Below are positions 8,920 to 18,411 of a stretch of 64,000 nt of DNA, one piece after another. Source of the stretch: Leptospira bandrabouensis (GTDB lineage Bacteria > Spirochaetota > Leptospiria > Leptospirales > Leptospiraceae); NCBI RefSeq assembly GCF_004770905.1, contig NZ_RQHT01000015.1:186001-250000 (forward strand), in the 5' to 3' direction. Under the pieces are notes generated by a model. That model was not told the origin of the DNA, made no database searches, and was given only the letters and a program-made list of their open reading frames with translations. The position numbers and the translations under genes were made by a program. The first letter of the stretch is position 1. Each line of letters starts with the position of its first letter.

Positions 8920-11036
8920 TTATTTTCCTCTTCAATGAAACTAAAACTTCCTCTAGATTCCCCAACAACTCCATAAGTTGTAAAGGCATAGTTTCCATTT
9001 TTATTATTTCCATAACCCTTCAAGTCCAACAAATCACTAGAAACCACTAAATTGGAAATATAATCCATATCCGAATAACGACTTAAATCAAATTCCATTT
9101 GGAATGGTTTTTTCAAAGGGTCCAAATTCATTTCTAATTTGGAAACCAAATCCGCCTCTTTTAAGTGAACTCCAAATAACTTCAATGTATAAGAAGTTCG
9201 AGCATCCTTATGCAAACTATAATAATCGCTTCCAATACTATTAAAACTATAATCTAAACCAACATGGGTTGGCCTAAGTTCCGTACCACAAAAATTCATC
9301 CAAGGATCGGACCAAGGGTATTCATTCAAAACCAAACTAAAACCAAAATTTGGAGTTTTACTAGCGAAATAGGAAACCATGGAAACCTTCGAACCTGTTG
9401 TTCCGAGGTTCAAATTAAGATTCATCCTACCATCCTTAACCACAAGGTTACCTTTCGATTCACCTAGAGATTTCGATCCGTCAAAAGGATAAAAATTAGA
9501 AATCTGAATTCCAAAATCTAAATTCATAGACTCTAAAAAGTATTTATAAATCTTTTTTTGGTAAAAATACTCCTCTGGAATCAACTTCTCTTGGCGTTCC
9601 CTAATTTCTTCTAAGGTTTCCTTTTTCCAATCCTCATACAAAGGTTTCCATTCACTTCCAGTTAGGTCAGGTGTTTGAAAAACTAGTTTTGTTTTGGAAG
9701 TCATAGGATAATAAAAAGATCCATCTGCTTTTTTGGAACGTCCCCAAACACTCGATCCAAAACCAGAAAGATGAGAAGGTTTGCCAAAAAGTAAAGAATC
9801 AAAGTTAAAACTCCATTCGTTTCCTTCGGTTAGTTTCAAAGATAAAGAACCTTTATCTAACTGTAAAAGTTTGGAATCCCACTGAATTTCTGATCCCAAA
9901 ATTTCTCCTCGAAGTTGAAACCATTTGTTTTTGTCCCCGGATTCTAAAAGATCTAAATTTCCTTTTAAAACACCGGACAATGGAAGAGAAAAATTACCCG
10001 ACAAATCGGAAATCCTTTCTGCAATATTTTCAAGAGATTCGATTTGGAATTCAAAATGACGGTCTAATAAAGGTTCTTTGATATTTTCTGTTTTTACAGT
10101 GGTTTTGATTCGGAAGTCAGTTCCTAAAAATTCCCGTTCTTCTTTGTTTGGTGTGAACAAAAATATTTCGCGAAATCGAAATCCATCTAAAATGTAATTT
10201 TCAAAAAAAGGAATGGGTATAAAGGAATTTTCAAATTCCACATCCCCTCTGGCTGTAAAACCAGAGACTGAATCCCGAAATATTTTTCCTTCCCCCGAAA
10301 GAACTGCAGAATGGACATTGGAACCAAATAAGTAATTGGTAAGGATAATGGCTTCTTCTGATGGATAGTTTTTCCATTTAAACTCAAATTGGAATTCATC
10401 CAAACTGGCTTCTGAAAACTCACCTTCACCTTTAATGCGAGTTGTATTGGGAATCCAAAACCAACCATTGTTATATGAAAGATATAGTTTTTTATTCTTT
10501 CGTTTTAAAACAATATCCCAACCTTCTTTCCAATCCACCAAAGTGGAATCGTTTTGTTTGACTGTAAGTCTTGCATCATGAAATCGAATGTCTTTTAGTT
10601 TGCTCTTTTGTGCATATTCAATGAGTTGGTTTCGTAAACTCACATTCTCATTTAAAACCAAATGAGGACTATAAAAATCAATTTGTTCTACAGTAGGAGA
10701 TTCTTTAAAGTAACTCGAGAGTCGAAAGGTAACCTTTTTTACCTTCAACATATGGTCGTTAAAGGAAAAGTCCTCTTCATTGGAAACCACGAGGTCTTCA
10801 ATGATAAGCCCTTCACGGAGTGAAAAATCAAGAACCCCAATATCAACCGCTTTACCAAGTTCTTTGTTGATCGTATAGGAAACTACTTTCCGTAGTTGTA
10901 CAAGTGGAATGCGGTAGTTTCGGAGGTAATACTCCAAACCATAATAACCAAGTAGAAAAACAAAAAAAATGAAACCTAGGGCCAAAAATGAAAATAGAAC
11001 CCGCTTGTTTTCACGGATTCTATATAGTAGGTTCAT
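8904..11036 (-). CDS. Large membrane-anchored AsmA-like protein
   Basis: About 710 residues starting at ATG 11036 (MNLLYRIRENKR); a TTG at 11087 would add 17 residues. One strong transmembrane helix near residues 13-33 (VLFSFLALGFIFFVFLLGYYG) is followed by a long, beta-strand-rich periplasmic region with repeated short strands and no cysteine-rich motif. This layout matches AsmA/TamB-like proteins, which span the periplasm and are linked to outer-membrane lipid or protein transport; early residues such as LGKAVDIGVLDFSLREGLIIEDLVVSNE fit the AsmA N-terminal style. The family call rests on architecture only. It lies between two lipoprotein genes on the same strand. Confidence 0.6.
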   Translation of the reverse strand: MNLLYRIRENKRVLFSFLALGFIFFVFLLGYYGLEYYLRNYRIPLVQLRKVVSYTINKELGKAVDIGVLDFSLREGLIIEDLVVSNEEDFSFNDHMLKVKKVTFRLSSYFKESPTVEQIDFYSPHLVLNENVSLRNQLIEYAQKSKLKDIRFHDARLTVKQNDSTLVDWKEGWDIVLKRKNKKLYLSYNNGWFWIPNTTRIKGEGEFSEASLDEFQFEFKWKNYPSEEAIILTNYLFGSNVHSAVLSGEGKIFRDSVSGFTARGDVEFENSFIPIPFFENYILDGFRFREIFLFTPNKEEREFLGTDFRIKTTVKTENIKEPLLDRHFEFQIESLENIAERISDLSGNFSLPLSGVLKGNLDLLESGDKNKWFQLRGEILGSEIQWDSKLLQLDKGSLSLKLTEGNEWSFNFDSLLFGKPSHLSGFGSSVWGRSKKADGSFYYPMTSKTKLVFQTPDLTGSEWKPLYEDWKKETLEEIRERQEKLIPEEYFYQKKIYKYFLESMNLDFGIQISNFYPFDGSKSLGESKGNLVVKDGRMNLNLNLGTTGSKVSMVSYFASKTPNFGFSLVLNEYPWSDPWMNFCGTELRPTHVGLDYSFNSIGSDYYSLHKDARTSYTLKLFGVHLKEADLVSKLEMNLDPLKKPFQMEFDLSRYSDMDYISNLVVSSDLLDLKGYGNNKNGNYAFTTYGVVGESRGSFSFIEEENKCVIK

Positions 11037-11093
11037 CAAGGATTGCCTATAAACGAATAGGCGTTGTAATGAAAAAATCCGTTCCAAAAGAAC

Positions 11094-11786
11094 TTAGAGT
11101 TTGCCCTCCGGCTGCAACACTTCCAAACATTCTTTCTGAATGGACTTCAGAGTTTCATTGTTTGGAAATTCTTCTAATCCTAAATTGGCAACTTGCAAAC
11201 CTTTTTGGTAAAATCCTGTATTCTTATACTCGAAACCCATCTTTAAATAAGTTTTCGCAGCAGTTTCAAAATAGAATTCATCTTTCTTTTGGTTCCCTTT
11301 GGTATAAGTTTTTGTAAGGGTAGCAAGTGCTGGATAATATTCCCTTTCTGCCACTAGGGACTGCACCACTAGTTTTTTACGTTCCATCAGATTTGTGTTT
11401 TTATCCAAACGCTCTGATTGGTTTAAGAATTGAATGGCTTTTGAGTATTCGTTTTTTCCCACATAGGCCTTCCCCATAGTGAGATTCCACTCAGAGAGTT
11501 GGACTGGATTCGATTTTGCTTGGTTTACTTGGTTGAGAGTGGCAATGGTCTCATCATATTTTCCAAGATCGAGTAATAGTTTTCCTTTTCGGATGATTAA
11601 TTTGTCTCGGGATTCGTCAGATAGGGAGAGGGATTTGAGATCAGCATCGATAGATTCGATTTGGGCCAAATGAGACCCGGTATTTACTTTGGAAACTCCT
11701 AGTTTTTGGTTTCCTTGATTTGATGCACAATTTTCAAATGCCACTACCAACGCCAAAATGAGGGTTAGTGGGAGAATCGATTTCAT
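11094..11786 (-). CDS. TPR-repeat lipoprotein
   Basis: A 230-residue predicted lipoprotein: signal MKSILPLTLILALVVAFENC with Cys20 in a spirochaete-type lipobox. The mature part has tetratricopeptide-like helix pairs, for example GKLLLDLGKYDETIATLNQV, GKAYVGKNEYSKAIQFLNQS and MGFEYKNTGFYQKGLQVANLGLEEFP. TPR lipoproteins usually act as protein-interaction scaffolds at the inner face of the outer membrane. The start codon shares one base with the stop of the helicase gene (TAATG), so it is translated from the same message. Its binding partner is unknown; the AsmA-like protein encoded just downstream is a candidate. Confidence 0.75.
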   Translation of the reverse strand: MKSILPLTLILALVVAFENCASNQGNQKLGVSKVNTGSHLAQIESIDADLKSLSLSDESRDKLIIRKGKLLLDLGKYDETIATLNQVNQAKSNPVQLSEWNLTMGKAYVGKNEYSKAIQFLNQSERLDKNTNLMERKKLVVQSLVAEREYYPALATLTKTYTKGNQKKDEFYFETAAKTYLKMGFEYKNTGFYQKGLQVANLGLEEFPNNETLKSIQKECLEVLQPEGKL

Positions 11787-13801
11787 TAGCCTACCTTTAG
11801 TTTGTCTAATTCCTCTAAGAAATTCTTAGTTTCCGTGTCTCTATCCTTCGTTTCCATAGGGAAAAAAAGAACAGCGTCCTGAGACAGCTCATTTAAAAAC
11901 CGAGAGGGGGCACTCTCGATTTGCTCCCCAAATTTGCGTCTTGTACGAGCCGAAGTCAAGTACAATTTTCGTCTTGGGCGAGTCATACCCACGTAGAGAA
12001 GCCGTCTTTCTTCATCGACTACTTCCCCTTCTTCTTCTATAACACGTGAGTTCGGTAAAATTCCCTCTTCCAGTCCCACTAAAAAAACTAAATCGTATTC
12101 CAACCCTTTGGACTGGTGCATGGTCAAAAGTTGCACACGACGATCTTCTTCGTCCTCTTTGGGTTCATCTTCCATGAGGAGGACAAGCCTCTGTAAAAAG
12201 TCAAAAATCGTAGCCTTGCCCTCACGGCCCTCTTCGTCTTCAAAAAAGGACAACATGTTCACAAGTTCACTTAGGTTGTAGATCCGGGCTTTGACCACTT
12301 TCTCTTCGGTTTCTTCTAGAGAGATTTCCCTCTCAAAACCGATTTGGGTGATCATTTCCCTAAGCACTGGGGCCAATTTCGGTGACATGGCAAATTTCTT
12401 TTTAAAAGCGTCCACCATTTCTACGAATTGGTAGATTTCTTGTCTGACCTTAGCTTTTATTTCGGGTAAATAGTCAGGACTCTCAATCATTTTATGAAAG
12501 ATCTCGTAGAGTGAAAGTTTGTGAGTGAAGGCTTCCTCTTGGAGTTTTTGCATGGTGCCTGGACCAATCCCCCGTTTTGGGTAATTGATGATGCGAAGAA
12601 GTGAATAATCATCCTTAGGATTGGCTACATACCGCAAATAAGAAATACAATCTCTAATTTCTTTCCGATCAAAGAAATTATATCCACCCACGACTTTATA
12701 AGGGATACTGCGGTTTCGGAGTTCCTCTTCAAAAGGCCGGGATTGGAAATTGGTGCGAAAAAGGATGGCAATTTCTTTTCCCTTAAATTCATTTTTGATG
12801 AGTAAGGATTGGATCCTTCCTGCGACAAAAATTGCCTCTTCCCTTTCATCAGCAGTTTCATAATATTCCACTCGTTCTGCAGAAGGGATCCGGCTATAGA
12901 GGGTTTTTTCTTTACGGCCTTTGTTGTTTTGGATGAGAGAGTTTGCGGCTTGGATGATGAGTGATGTAGAACGGTAGTTTTCGAGAAGTCTCACCACTTT
13001 GGCGTGAGGGAATTCTCTTTCGAAGTTAAGGATGAGTTGGACATTGGAGCCACGGAAAGCATAAATACTTTGGTCATCATCCCCTACCACACAAAGGTTG
13101 TCACTTTTCCCACGAAATAATGATAAAAACTCATATTGGAGTTGGTTTGTGTCTTGGAATTCATCCACAAGAAAGTATTCGTGTTTTCTTTGGTAATAAG
13201 CAGCAATTTCAGGAAATTCAGCTAACAGACGTTTGGGAAGAAGAATCAGATCATCAAAATCGATGGCATTTTTTTCTTTAAGGCCTTCTTCATACATAGA
13301 AAAAACTTCTGCGGCAACAAGATCAAACTCACCTGTAAGCCCATTGTCCTTTGGATGCACTTGGGTATTTTTAGCATAGGAAATGCGGCGAAGGATTTCT
13401 TTTGGAGGAACTTTTTTCGGATCCAGACGTTTGGACTTTAAAAGATCCGAAACAAAGGCTTCTTGGTCGGTTCCATTGAATAATAAAAAAGTTTCGTTAT
13501 AACCAAGTTTGGTAATATGTTCTTTTAAAATCTTTAAACCTAACGAATGAAAGGTGGAAAGGGTGATCCCTTTGAGTTTTTCCCGGGGAACCATTTTCCT
13601 AAGGCGTTCTGCCATCTCTTTAGCACTTTTATTGGTAAATGATAGAGCTACAATTTTGCCGGCAGGGATTTTTACCCCTTCCACCATATGGGCGATTCGG
13701 TTGGTGATGACCCTGGTTTTTCCCGAACCGGCACCGGCAAAGACCAGAAGTGGACCTTGGATGGTAGAAACTGCTTCCATTTGTGCCGCATTTAATTTCA
13801 T
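11786..13801 (-). CDS. UvrD/PcrA-type ATP-dependent DNA helicase
   Basis: A superfamily 1A 3'-5' DNA helicase of 671 residues from ATG 13801 (MKLNAAQMEAV, the usual PcrA beginning); an ATG at 13822 would add seven residues. Motifs in order: Q motif LNAAQ, Walker A FAGAGSGKTRV, motif Ia SFTNKSAKEM, motif II VDEFQDTN, motif III VGDDDQSIYAFRGS, motif IV LENYRST, motif V HQSKGLEYDLVFLVGLEEG, motif VI RLLYVGMTR. UvrD/PcrA works in nucleotide excision and mismatch repair and in removing RecA or RNA polymerase from DNA. Whether it is the UvrD, PcrA or Rep orthologue cannot be settled from the sequence alone. Confidence 0.95.
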   Translation of the reverse strand: MKLNAAQMEAVSTIQGPLLVFAGAGSGKTRVITNRIAHMVEGVKIPAGKIVALSFTNKSAKEMAERLRKMVPREKLKGITLSTFHSLGLKILKEHITKLGYNETFLLFNGTDQEAFVSDLLKSKRLDPKKVPPKEILRRISYAKNTQVHPKDNGLTGEFDLVAAEVFSMYEEGLKEKNAIDFDDLILLPKRLLAEFPEIAAYYQRKHEYFLVDEFQDTNQLQYEFLSLFRGKSDNLCVVGDDDQSIYAFRGSNVQLILNFEREFPHAKVVRLLENYRSTSLIIQAANSLIQNNKGRKEKTLYSRIPSAERVEYYETADEREEAIFVAGRIQSLLIKNEFKGKEIAILFRTNFQSRPFEEELRNRSIPYKVVGGYNFFDRKEIRDCISYLRYVANPKDDYSLLRIINYPKRGIGPGTMQKLQEEAFTHKLSLYEIFHKMIESPDYLPEIKAKVRQEIYQFVEMVDAFKKKFAMSPKLAPVLREMITQIGFEREISLEETEEKVVKARIYNLSELVNMLSFFEDEEGREGKATIFDFLQRLVLLMEDEPKEDEEDRRVQLLTMHQSKGLEYDLVFLVGLEEGILPNSRVIEEEGEVVDEERRLLYVGMTRPRRKLYLTSARTRRKFGEQIESAPSRFLNELSQDAVLFFPMETKDRDTETKNFLEELDKLKVG

Positions 13802-13869
13802 AGGGTGACCAGTAAGGGACATAATCCAAGGAAATCCGATCCGGTCGAGTGAAAAACGGCTGTTCTTTA

Positions 13870-14466
13870 TTACTTAGGAGCGGTTTCCTTCCAAGATTTG
13901 TTTTGCCCGTGGAAGTTGAGAAAACCGGCAAAAATGGGGTCCTCCTCGACTGGTAAAACAGAACGGAACCGAATCCAATCGAGAGTTGTATACAGAGCAA
14001 TTTCAGAAAGTCCTACTTTGCCATCGGTAAAGAAAAAATTACCATTTAACTCCTGTTTAATGTAATTCAAAATGGAACTGATTCTAAGGGCATTTTTTGT
14101 GAGATACGGTGCAGCATCCGGTTTGATTCCTTCTTTATTTAAATAAAAAATCAAAATGGCATTATCTAAGGCTTGGTCAATGGCTGTCTGTAAATTAGCT
14201 TCCCGGTAGTGGTGAGGACCCGATTTTGGTCTAAAATTGCCTGACCCTTTGGTTTCAAAAAGATAATCGATGATGGTATGGCTATCCCAAATTTTTACAT
14301 CGTCGATTTCCACATAGGGAACTTTCCAGAGAGGGTTTTTATCCCGAAGTTCTTTTTGACCGGCTTCCGTCATCGTGTCGACTAAGGTAAAGGGAATACC
14401 CATTTCCGAACAGATGAATCGAATCCTTCTTACAAAAGGTGAAGTGATGCTACCATATAATTTCAT
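13870..14466 (-). CDS. Glutathione S-transferase family protein
   Basis: A 198-residue protein with a thioredoxin-like N-terminal domain (MKLYGSITSPFVRRIRFICSE), the family KVPYVEIDD cis-proline turn, the glutathione gamma-glutamyl-binding DSHTI (normally ES/DS) and an all-helical C-terminal domain. The first helix has Ser9-Pro-Phe, so a serine-type active site is likely, as in the theta/zeta-like classes. The substrate is unknown, and some bacteria with such proteins lack glutathione. It is divergent from the Nudix gene, with about 100 bases between them. Confidence 0.85.
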   Translation of the reverse strand: MKLYGSITSPFVRRIRFICSEMGIPFTLVDTMTEAGQKELRDKNPLWKVPYVEIDDVKIWDSHTIIDYLFETKGSGNFRPKSGPHHYREANLQTAIDQALDNAILIFYLNKEGIKPDAAPYLTKNALRISSILNYIKQELNGNFFFTDGKVGLSEIALYTTLDWIRFRSVLPVEEDPIFAGFLNFHGQNKSWKETAPK

Positions 14467-14469
14467 AAG

Positions 14470-14485
14470 TAGATAGTTTTATCTA
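14470..14485. promoter_or_regulatory. Short palindrome between divergent GST and Nudix genes
   Basis: TAGATA (14470-14475) and TATCTA (14480-14485) form a perfect six-base inverted repeat with a four-base spacer, starting four bases upstream of the GST start codon. Its place in a divergent promoter region would suit an operator. The sequence is AT-rich, so chance occurrence is quite possible. Confidence 0.2.
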
Positions 14486-14569
14486 TGCTTCCATCCTTCA
14501 AGAGTAAGTTTTTTATAATTCCAAAAAAGAAGGAAATTCTCTATATAGTCTTTAGAAACAAAAATTCCT

Positions 14570-15130
14570 GTGACCCTTGGTATAAAAGTGAAAGAAAGAA
14601 AAAACTGGAAAGACCTCTACCCCACACCTGTCTATACTCTCGCAAGTTTTGAAATCCAACTCCCCCGCTCAACGGAAGAAAAAACCTACTATGTATTAAA
14701 ATCGAAAAACTGGGTCAACGTAGTGCCTGTCACCAAAACAGGAGAAATTTTACTCATCAAACAATATAGGTACGGGATTGGCGAAGACAGCTTGGAACTT
14801 CCAGGAGGGATTGTGGACGAGGATGAACCCGCATCCGAACTGATTTCTGCCATAAGAGAATTAAGAGAAGAAACAGGTTATGCCACAGATCCGGCAAAAT
14901 ACAAATTACTCGCTAAGTTTTCTGGTAATCCAGCTATGTTCACTAATTGGTCCTATTCATATGTTGCCTACGATGTAGAACCAATCCATGAAGTAGAATT
15001 TGATGAAGGGGAAGATATTGAAATTGTTATAAAAAAACCAGAGGAAGTAAAACGCCTGTTAATTGAAGGAACCATCCATCATCCACAAATGGCTGCCGCT
15101 CTAGGAATTTATTTTTTGCAAAACCAGTGA
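14570..15130 (+). CDS. Nudix hydrolase, ADP-ribose pyrophosphatase-like
   Basis: A 186-residue Nudix protein. The Nudix box is complete: GGIVDEDEPASELISAIRELREETGY, matching G-x5-E-x7-REUXEE-x-G-U with the metal-binding glutamates. The flanks (VNVVPVTKTGEILLIKQYRYGIGEDSLELPGG) match the ADP-ribose pyrophosphatase group, which hydrolyses ADP-ribose to AMP and ribose 5-phosphate. The start is a GTG; a GTG at 14588 is an alternative and neither has a strong ribosome binding site. The exact substrate cannot be told from the sequence. Confidence 0.9.
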   Translation: MTLGIKVKERKNWKDLYPTPVYTLASFEIQLPRSTEEKTYYVLKSKNWVNVVPVTKTGEILLIKQYRYGIGEDSLELPGGIVDEDEPASELISAIRELREETGYATDPAKYKLLAKFSGNPAMFTNWSYSYVAYDVEPIHEVEFDEGEDIEIVIKKPEEVKRLLIEGTIHHPQMAAALGIYFLQNQ

Positions 15131-15288
15131 TAACCTAACGATTGTAGAGTTTTTTGCTAAAGGACCTTCGGAGAATCACATTCATTCTTTAGCGAATTCT
15201 AAAAAAATGAAAAAAACTTTCCTTAGAAAAATCCCCAAGATTTTCGAAATCGCTGGAAATTTTAACATAAGTTTGAGAGAGTATGTAT

Positions 15289-16077
15289 ATGAGAAAGTCC
15301 ATTCTACATTCAACCTTAGTACTTATCATAACATTCTGTTCGTTTTCCCTCTTTGCAGAAAGTGGGGAGACCTTAGAGCCTATCACGATTACAGTCCAAA
15401 AGGGTGAAACACTCTCTTTGATCTCAGAAAGACATCTTTCTGATCCTAAACGCTGGCCTGAACTTTTAAAACACAATAAAATTCCCAATCCAAACTTAAT
15501 CAAACCTGGTCTTTCTCTAGTGGTTCCGGTGTTTCTACGTAAGGCTGTTGTTGGTGTCACTGAATTTGTAATGGGACAAGTGGAATGGAATGGAACTGGT
15601 GGAAAAGGACCTTGGGTTCCATTGAAACTGGGACAAGAACTCCATCCCAATGACCAAATCAAAACTGCAGGCAAAGGAAAAACTGATGTCCATATTAATA
15701 ATGTGGGTATGGTTAGGATTTTGCACGATAGCCACTTTGAAGTGAAGGGTGAAGAAAAAAAAGGTGGCCCGGTCACCGTAGCACTTTTTAAAGGAAGTTT
15801 GGATGCAAAAGTCAATAAATCCAATCCACCTACCACCGAACATAAGTTCAATATAGTTAGCCCCTCTTCCACTGCGGGTGTTAGGGGAACCGAGTTTCGT
15901 GTAGAGTTAGATGATAAACTAAGTTCCACCATTTCCTGTTTTGAGGGAGTGGTTGATGTTGCGGCACAAGGAAAAACTGTCGAGTTGAAACAAGGGATGG
16001 CGACATTTGTGGAAAAAGGAAAGTCTCCTGTACAACCTTATAAAATTCCAGAAGCACCTCGCCTAAAAGAAGAATAG
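15289..16077 (+). CDS. Exported LysM and FecR domain protein
   Basis: About 262 residues. A signal peptide (MRKSILHSTLVLIITFCSFSLFA) is followed by a LysM peptidoglycan-binding domain (ITVQKGETLSLISERHLSDPKRWPELLKHNKI through LSLVVP) and then a FecR domain whose core reads GTDVHINN-like KTDVHINNVGMVRILHDS, SPSSTAGVRGTEFRVE and SCFEGVVDVAA. Start 15289 is preferred because GAGAGAG lies seven bases before it; ATG 15283 is possible. In iron-uptake systems FecR is an anti-sigma protein, but here there is no membrane helix or adjacent sigma factor. A structural or sensory role at the cell wall is more likely. It is followed by an exported gene after seven bases. Confidence 0.8.
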   Translation: MRKSILHSTLVLIITFCSFSLFAESGETLEPITITVQKGETLSLISERHLSDPKRWPELLKHNKIPNPNLIKPGLSLVVPVFLRKAVVGVTEFVMGQVEWNGTGGKGPWVPLKLGQELHPNDQIKTAGKGKTDVHINNVGMVRILHDSHFEVKGEEKKGGPVTVALFKGSLDAKVNKSNPPTTEHKFNIVSPSSTAGVRGTEFRVELDDKLSSTISCFEGVVDVAAQGKTVELKQGMATFVEKGKSPVQPYKIPEAPRLKEE

Positions 16078-16084
16078 TAGGAAT

Positions 16085-17068
16085 ATGAATCGAAATTTAA
16101 TACTCATCCTTGGAATCGTTTTTCTAACATTTGGATCTCTTGTTTCCAAACCAACGAGAGAACTTCGTATTGTCATTGATGCAGAGGCAGATGCAAATTT
16201 TGAACTAGAACTTTGGCAAGAAAAACCAAATGAATCAGGGGATTCTATTGCTCCAAAACCTCCTGAAACCATCCAGTTTAGAGGAAACAGAATCACCGTC
16301 ACACCTAAAGATGACTTTGAATACTTTCGTGTTCGGAGGTTAGGCGAATATGGTGCCAAAGGATTTTGGACTCAAGTTTATTCTACAAATGTTGATCCAG
16401 GATCTCCGCTTTCAGTTCCGAAAGAATTCGTAGCCAAAAAGACTTTTGTCCCCAAAGAGCAACCGAAAAAAGTTGTGTCAGTGGTTAGCACAGATAGTTT
16501 TATCATCGTAAAAGAAAAGGAAGAGTCTGTCAGGTATTTGATCAAGAACCAGTTAACACTGAATCCTTCAGATGATGCTTCAGGTGTTGCGGAAGTGCGA
16601 TACAAGCTCAGAAATGGACATTGGAATTCTGCAAAAACCCTCACATCGATTCCTGTGAATGAAGAAGGTAGTTACCAATTATTATATTTTTCTCTAGACC
16701 AAGCGGGCAATAAAGAACCAATGCAAGTATTGGATTTTATTAAAGATATTACCCCACCGGAAACTAAATTGGAATGGGTAGGCCCAAGTTCTGTAGGTAA
16801 AGGTAGAGCACAATATATTTCACAAGAAACCAAAATCAAGTTAAGTGCAAAAGACCGCTTGAGTGGAACAAAAGATATACTCGTTGCTTACACTTGTCAG
16901 TCGGGTACACAAACAGAGTTTAAACCTTACACTGCAGAAATATCAGTAACCGATTTAAAGTCAGTTTGTAAGGGTTCTTTTCAACTTTTTTATTATGCTG
17001 TCGACCAAGTGGGAAATGAAGAAGCAGTCAAAACTTTAAATTTTCAATTGGGGAGTGAATCGAAATAA
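16085..17068 (+). CDS. Exported protein with OmpL47/Ig-like repeats
   Basis: A 327-residue protein with a signal peptide (MNRNLILILGIVFLTFGSLVS). From about residue 155 it has two repeat units of the kind seen in Leptospira OmpL47-type and Ig-like surface proteins: each has a Pro-Ser-Asp or Lys-Asp-x-x-Ser-Gly stretch, a strand with a repeated Tyr, and an ending LYFSLDQAGNKE or LFYYAVDQVGNEE. A Pro-Pro-Glu-Thr linker separates them. OmpL47-type domains occur in surface-exposed, sometimes matrix-binding proteins. It is co-oriented with and seven bases after the LysM-FecR gene, so both probably work in the envelope. Family assignment is by pattern. Confidence 0.65.
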   Translation: MNRNLILILGIVFLTFGSLVSKPTRELRIVIDAEADANFELELWQEKPNESGDSIAPKPPETIQFRGNRITVTPKDDFEYFRVRRLGEYGAKGFWTQVYSTNVDPGSPLSVPKEFVAKKTFVPKEQPKKVVSVVSTDSFIIVKEKEESVRYLIKNQLTLNPSDDASGVAEVRYKLRNGHWNSAKTLTSIPVNEEGSYQLLYFSLDQAGNKEPMQVLDFIKDITPPETKLEWVGPSSVGKGRAQYISQETKIKLSAKDRLSGTKDILVAYTCQSGTQTEFKPYTAEISVTDLKSVCKGSFQLFYYAVDQVGNEEAVKTLNFQLGSESK

Positions 17069-17114
17069 AAGATTCATTGATTGTGAATTGCCCCAAAATT
17101 AAGACATAGAAACA

Positions 17115-18368
17115 TTGGCCAAAGAGATGAAGAAAAACCTTTCTTTGGCCATTTTCAAACACCGCGATTTTCGTTTTTTTATCGTTGCCAGGTTTTTTAT
17201 GGTCCTTGCGATCAATATACAAGCCACGATCGTTGGCTGGCAAGTATATGAACTTACGGGAAGTGTTTTAGACTTAGGACTCGTTGGTCTTTTTGAGGCC
17301 GTTCCCTCCATTGTAGTTTCTCTGTATGCAGGACATTTAGCGGATCTTAGAGATCGACGCAATATCATTGTTATCTGTTTATTCTTTTTACTTCTCTGTT
17401 CATTAACTTTATATGCTTTTACAGGCCCACTTGGGTTTTTACTTGTGCAATACAAAGCCTATCCAATTTTTTTAGTAATTTTAGTTTCTGGAATTGCCAG
17501 AGGTTTTATTTCACCAGCTATCTTTAGTTTTGTGACCCAACTGGTTCCGAGAGAACATTACCCTCATTCGGCAGCTTGGATGGGAACTTCTTTCCAAGCA
17601 GGAGCAGTCATTGGCCCGGCACTCGGTGGGATTGTTTATGGTAGTTTTGGAATGCAAGCGGCTTATGCACTGGATTCATTTTGTATCGGACTCCCCTTTT
17701 TACTTTTTTTCTGGATAACAAAACGTAGTCTTCCCGAACGAAAAGAAAAAGAAGCTCTAAAAGATAGCCTGCTCAAAGGTCTTCGTTTTGTTTTAAAAAA
17801 TGAAATCATGTTAGGTGCGATGGCACTAGATATGTTTGCGGTTCTTTTCGGTGGAGCGGTGGCTCTTCTACCAGTATATGCAAAAGACATTCTTTTTGTT
17901 GGCTCAGAAGGACTCGGATATTTGCGAGCAGCCCCATCACTTGGTGCACTTCTTATGGCATACTATCTCACATACAAACCTCCTCTAGAAAAATCGGGAA
18001 GGGTTTTGTTACTTTGTGTTTTTGGATTTGGGATTTGTATGTTGATATTTGGACTTTCTGAATCCTTTGTATTATCTCTATTTGCTTTATTTTTATCAGG
18101 AGTATTTGATAGTGTTTCCGTTGTGGTTCGTTCCACCATTATGCAAACTATGACTCCAGAAGAAATGAGAGGAAGAGTAAGCGCTATCAATAAGGTATTT
18201 ATTGGTTCCTCCAATGAAATTGGAGCCTTTGAATCAGGACTTTCCGCAAAAATCCTAGGGCCAGTGGGTTCCGTTGTTTTTGGCGCTACCATGACCCTAC
18301 TCATAGTATTTTTTACCTTTCGGTTCTCTCCTAAGTTAAAAGAGTTAGAACTGAAAAATTGGGTCTAA
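17115..18368 (+). CDS. MFS transporter, EntS/multidrug-efflux-like
   Basis: A 417-residue integral membrane protein with about 12 hydrophobic helices. N-terminal features resemble the EntS/MDR-like major facilitator subfamily: NLSLAIFKHRDFRFF, ATIVGWQVYELTGSVLDLGLVGLFEAVPSI, then the motif A loop GHLADLRDRRNII. ARGFISPAIFSFVTQLVPREHYPHSAAW and a C-terminal MTPEEMRGRVSAIN are also typical. Such carriers export drugs or siderophores by proton antiport; the substrate here is unknown. The start is a TTG; ATG 17127 (MKKNLSLAIF) is equally possible. The preceding exported gene ends 46 bases upstream. Confidence 0.85.
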   Translation: MAKEMKKNLSLAIFKHRDFRFFIVARFFMVLAINIQATIVGWQVYELTGSVLDLGLVGLFEAVPSIVVSLYAGHLADLRDRRNIIVICLFFLLLCSLTLYAFTGPLGFLLVQYKAYPIFLVILVSGIARGFISPAIFSFVTQLVPREHYPHSAAWMGTSFQAGAVIGPALGGIVYGSFGMQAAYALDSFCIGLPFLLFFWITKRSLPERKEKEALKDSLLKGLRFVLKNEIMLGAMALDMFAVLFGGAVALLPVYAKDILFVGSEGLGYLRAAPSLGALLMAYYLTYKPPLEKSGRVLLLCVFGFGICMLIFGLSESFVLSLFALFLSGVFDSVSVVVRSTIMQTMTPEEMRGRVSAINKVFIGSSNEIGAFESGLSAKILGPVGSVVFGATMTLLIVFFTFRFSPKLKELELKNWV

Positions 18369-18411
18369 AAATGCTTGGAAAATCTCTTTTCTCGGGAATA
18401 CTGGACAAGCC

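Noticed and set aside
14470..14485. TAGATA/TATCTA palindrome as a defined operator
   Set aside because: Short and AT-rich; kept as a weak feature without a named regulator.
15189..15932. 247-codon minus-strand frame opposite the LysM-FecR gene
   Set aside because: Ser/Pro/Leu-rich mirror of the real frame; no motif and no start context.
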